Assembly: GCA_031258665.1 (NCBI GenBank)
Contig: JAIRML010000086.1
Coordinates: forward strand, 1 to 6,217
DNA: 6,217 nucleotides
Source of the DNA: Oscillospiraceae bacterium
GTDB taxonomy: Bacteria > Bacillota > Clostridia > Oscillospirales > UBA929
Reading direction: 5' to 3'
Shown here: one piece after another, positions 4,969 through 6,217 of the stretch
Position numbering within the stretch: the stretch's first letter is position 1
Layout: every line of letters begins with the position of its first letter
Made by a program: the position numbers and the translations under genes
Notes under the pieces: generated by a model
What the model was told of the DNA's origin: nothing
Database searches by the model: none
The model's input: the letters and a program-made list of their open reading frames with translations, nothing else

Positions 4969-4994
4969 AAAACGCCCTCCCCGAGGGGAGGGCG
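4969..4994 (-). terminator. Terminator of the membrane protein gene, beside the CapA-type stop
   Basis: CGCCCTCCCC (4973-4982) and GGGGAGGGCG (4985-4994) form a ten-pair stem with a minimal loop. On the minus strand it is followed by TTTTG, so it best fits the end of the convergent membrane protein transcript. On the plus strand only a GC-rich sequence follows, though the stem may also mark the CapA-type mRNA end. Confidence 0.6.
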
Positions 4995-5008
4995 CCGGCT
5001 GCCAGATC

Positions 5009-5028
5009 AAAAAAGGCAAAAAGAGCCT
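5009..5028 (-). terminator. Short hairpin plus T-run, weak minus-strand terminator candidate
   Basis: On the minus strand AGGC (5025-5028) pairs with GCCT (5014-5017) over a seven-base T-rich loop, followed by a T-run (5009-5014). The four-pair stem is short, so on its own it is weak; it precedes the stronger stem at 4973-4994. The remainder of the convergent spacer, to 5110, is GC-rich with no gene that I can support. Confidence 0.3.
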
Positions 5029-5110
5029 GTGGCGCGCGTGCGCCGAGGGCGAGGGGCTCCCGCCGACAGCGGCACGAGCTGCCGGCGAGGCGCCCGCGAG
5101 GCCGCTTCGC

Positions 5111-5986
5111 TCACAGCGCCCCGCCGCTCTCCTCCTCCGCCGGGGCGGGCGCCGCTGTCTGGCCGCCGCCCGCGGCGGCGCGCTGGGAAATCTTATGGCC
5201 CCGCAGCACATACACCGCCGCCAACAGGTGGATCGTGGCATACAGGAAGCGGAAGAACTGCGCCCAATTCGCGCTGCCCTCCACCGGCCACACCTGCCAA
5301 AACACATAGGACAAGAGGGGGCCGAGCACGGTGATGCATGAGAAGAACGCGCCCATGACGCAGTAGAGGAGGGTCCGCGATGTGTGGGGCATGTCGAAGA
5401 AGAACCCCGCCATTGAGTAGATGGCCAGCACAATGAACACGATGGCGAGGATCTCATAGGTGTAACTCAGCAAAATCGGGTTGGCGGAGTTCTCAGCAAA
5501 CTCTGTGATCAGCCAGAAACAGGACCAAAAGACCGGCACCGTCATGTAGAAGCCGTAGGCCTTGTCGACCACGCCGCGCAGCGTCATGCGCATCAGCATC
5601 AACATACAAAGGCTCGTGAACACCGTCAGCAGAGAGAACACGAGGAGAGAGAGCGGCGCCTCCGCGAGCCGGGCGTAGCGGTCGATGTCCAGACACGCCG
5701 AGACGAGAAGCGAGACCGTGGCCAGGATGTCGGCGGTCAGATAGGTCGGCGTGTGCCGGGCGGAGGCCACGCGCTCCCCGGTCGGCTTGGATCTCACGCG
5801 GGTGAGCGGCAGCATGAGCAGAAAAAACAGGATCGACACGGCGATCAGACCCAGAGACGCCGGGTGACCGGGGCTCATCACGCCGAGTTCCCTGTCCCAG
5901 GCGAGCTGGAATTCCAGCGCCCTGAGCCCTCCGGCGGCGAACCCGAAAAACAATGTGATGAGGATATATACAAATGGGCGGCGCAA
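5111..5986 (-). CDS. Multi-pass membrane protein of unknown function (about 8 helices), TTG start
   Basis: I do not recognise this family. The 291-residue protein has hydrophobic helices at roughly 4-23, 42-62, 84-102 (weaker), 111-133, 145-163, 171-197, 204-229 and 241-262. A cytoplasmic-looking tail of Ala/Gly/Pro/Glu follows from about 265. Polar residues within or next to helices include E162, E165 and N166 (ITEFAENSAN), E178, and H253 in the last helix. The RRP after the start suggests an inside N-terminus. The start is placed at TTG (5984-5986), because AAGGGGG (5994-6000) lies seven bases upstream; the GTG at 6002-6004 in the same frame would leave that ribosome binding site inside the gene. 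It has its own promoter, and its leader contains repeat copy D. It converges on the CapA-type gene. It could be a transporter, a sensor or a membrane-embedded domain protein; nothing in the sequence decides. Confidence 0.85.
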   Translation of the reverse strand: MRRPFVYILITLFFGFAAGGLRALEFQLAWDRELGVMSPGHPASLGLIAVSILFFLLMLPLTRVRSKPTGERVASARHTPTYLTADILATVSLLVSACLDIDRYARLAEAPLSLLVFSLLTVFTSLCMLMLMRMTLRGVVDKAYGFYMTVPVFWSCFWLITEFAENSANPILLSYTYEILAIVFIVLAIYSMAGFFFDMPHTSRTLLYCVMGAFFSCITVLGPLLSYVFWQVWPVEGSANWAQFFRFLYATIHLLAAVYVLRGHKISQRAAAGGGQTAAPAPAEEESGGAL

Positions 5987-6004
5987 ACAGATACCCCCTT
6001 GCAC

Positions 6005-6032
6005 GTTGTGAGCTGCGGGCAGCCCACGTTGG
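6005..6032 (+). repeat. Dispersed repeat, half copy D (second hairpin only)
   Basis: GTTGTGAGCTGCGGGCAGCC and the following CACGTTGG match the right half of copies A and C, including the TTGG end; hairpin 1 and the A-rich linker are absent. GTG-A-GCTGC pairs with GCAGC-C-CAC, so the C-A mismatch of other copies is here a C-G pair, while one outer pair is an A-C mismatch. It lies in the leader of the membrane protein gene between promoter and ribosome binding site, reversed relative to that gene. Confidence 0.7.
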
Positions 6033-6051
6033 AATCTGGTGACTGGAATTT

Positions 6052-6080
6052 ATCATATCACGTTCAAGGGAGCTTGGCAA
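6052..6080 (-). promoter_or_regulatory. Promoter of the membrane protein gene
   Basis: On the minus strand TTGCCA (6075-6080) and TATGAT (6052-6057) are exactly 17 bases apart, five of six matches each to the housekeeping consensus. Transcription would start near 6045, about 60 bases before the TTG start, with repeat copy D in the leader. Confidence 0.75.
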
Positions 6081-6104
6081 CGAAAATTCAAAAAATCACA
6101 GCCG

Positions 6105-6217
6105 TCACGCTCCGCCCTCCGCCGGTTCCGGCCCCTCCGCGACGACCTCCAGCTCCCGCAGCTTGACGGCGTTTTTGTAGACCTTCACCAGGTACAGCCG
6201 GCCGGCCGCCAGCGGGC
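6105..6217 (-). CDS. C-terminal 36 codons of an unidentified gene
   Basis: A minus-strand frame enters from the right edge and ends at TGA (6105-6107). The visible residues include GRLYLVKVYKNAVKLRELEV, followed by a Glu/Pro/Gly/Ala-rich tail ending GGA. Its third codon positions are almost all G or C, as in hom and the CapA-type gene, which supports a real coding frame. The mix of hydrophobic and basic residues before an acidic tail gives no family. T6 lies on the minus strand at about 6090-6095, but I see no convincing stem before it. The next gene, the membrane protein, has its own promoter, so the two need not be co-transcribed. Confidence 0.6.
   Translation of the reverse strand, partial: PLAAGRLYLVKVYKNAVKLRELEVVAEGPEPAEGGA

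Overview
The window reads as chromosomal DNA of a high-GC, Gram-positive-type anaerobe, most likely a clostridial (Oscillospiraceae-like) gut or environmental bacterium. This is an inference from purine-rich AGGAGG/AAGGGGG ribosome binding sites, TTGACA/TATAAT-type promoters, intrinsic terminators, a type I cyclic-di-GMP riboswitch, a lipoprotein of the CapA family and a GC-rich third codon position in most genes. No taxonomic marker is present.

Layout, left to right. (1) 1-1824, minus strand: homoserine dehydrogenase (hom) followed, 191 bases downstream, by the N-terminal 160 codons of aspartate kinase (lysC), which runs off the window. These are two steps of aspartate-family amino acid synthesis, in one probable operon read from a promoter near 1956-1985. 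(2) 1825-2428: a 604-base divergent intergenic region. It holds the hom leader and promoter, then, on the plus strand, a strong promoter, a cyclic-di-GMP-I (GEMM) riboswitch, a terminator with a mutually exclusive antiterminator, and a hairpin that can cover the Shine-Dalgarno sequence. (3) 2429-3352, plus: an exported transglutaminase-like (Cys-His-Asp) protein, predicted to be shut off when c-di-GMP is high. (4) 3353-3731: two terminators bracketing an about 150-base, almost pure pyrimidine tract, then a weak promoter and a repeat element. (5) 3732-4967, plus: a CapA-type metallophosphatase-fold lipoprotein. (6) 5111-5986, minus: an eight-helix membrane protein of unknown function, convergent with the CapA gene, with its own good promoter at 6052-6080 and a TTG start. 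(7) 6105-6217, minus: the last 36 codons of an unidentified gene.

The most unusual thread is a dispersed repeat of about 65-80 bases. It is present in three full copies (505-571, 1866-1944, 3641-3712) and one half copy (6005-6032), each in the untranslated leader directly before a gene (lysC, hom, the CapA-type gene, the membrane protein gene). Full copies contain two stem-loops joined by an A-rich linker. The second stem keeps its pairing through base changes between copies. It may be a REP/MITE-like mobile repeat or a recurrent leader RNA element. It also creates false N-terminal extensions of the neighbouring reading frames.
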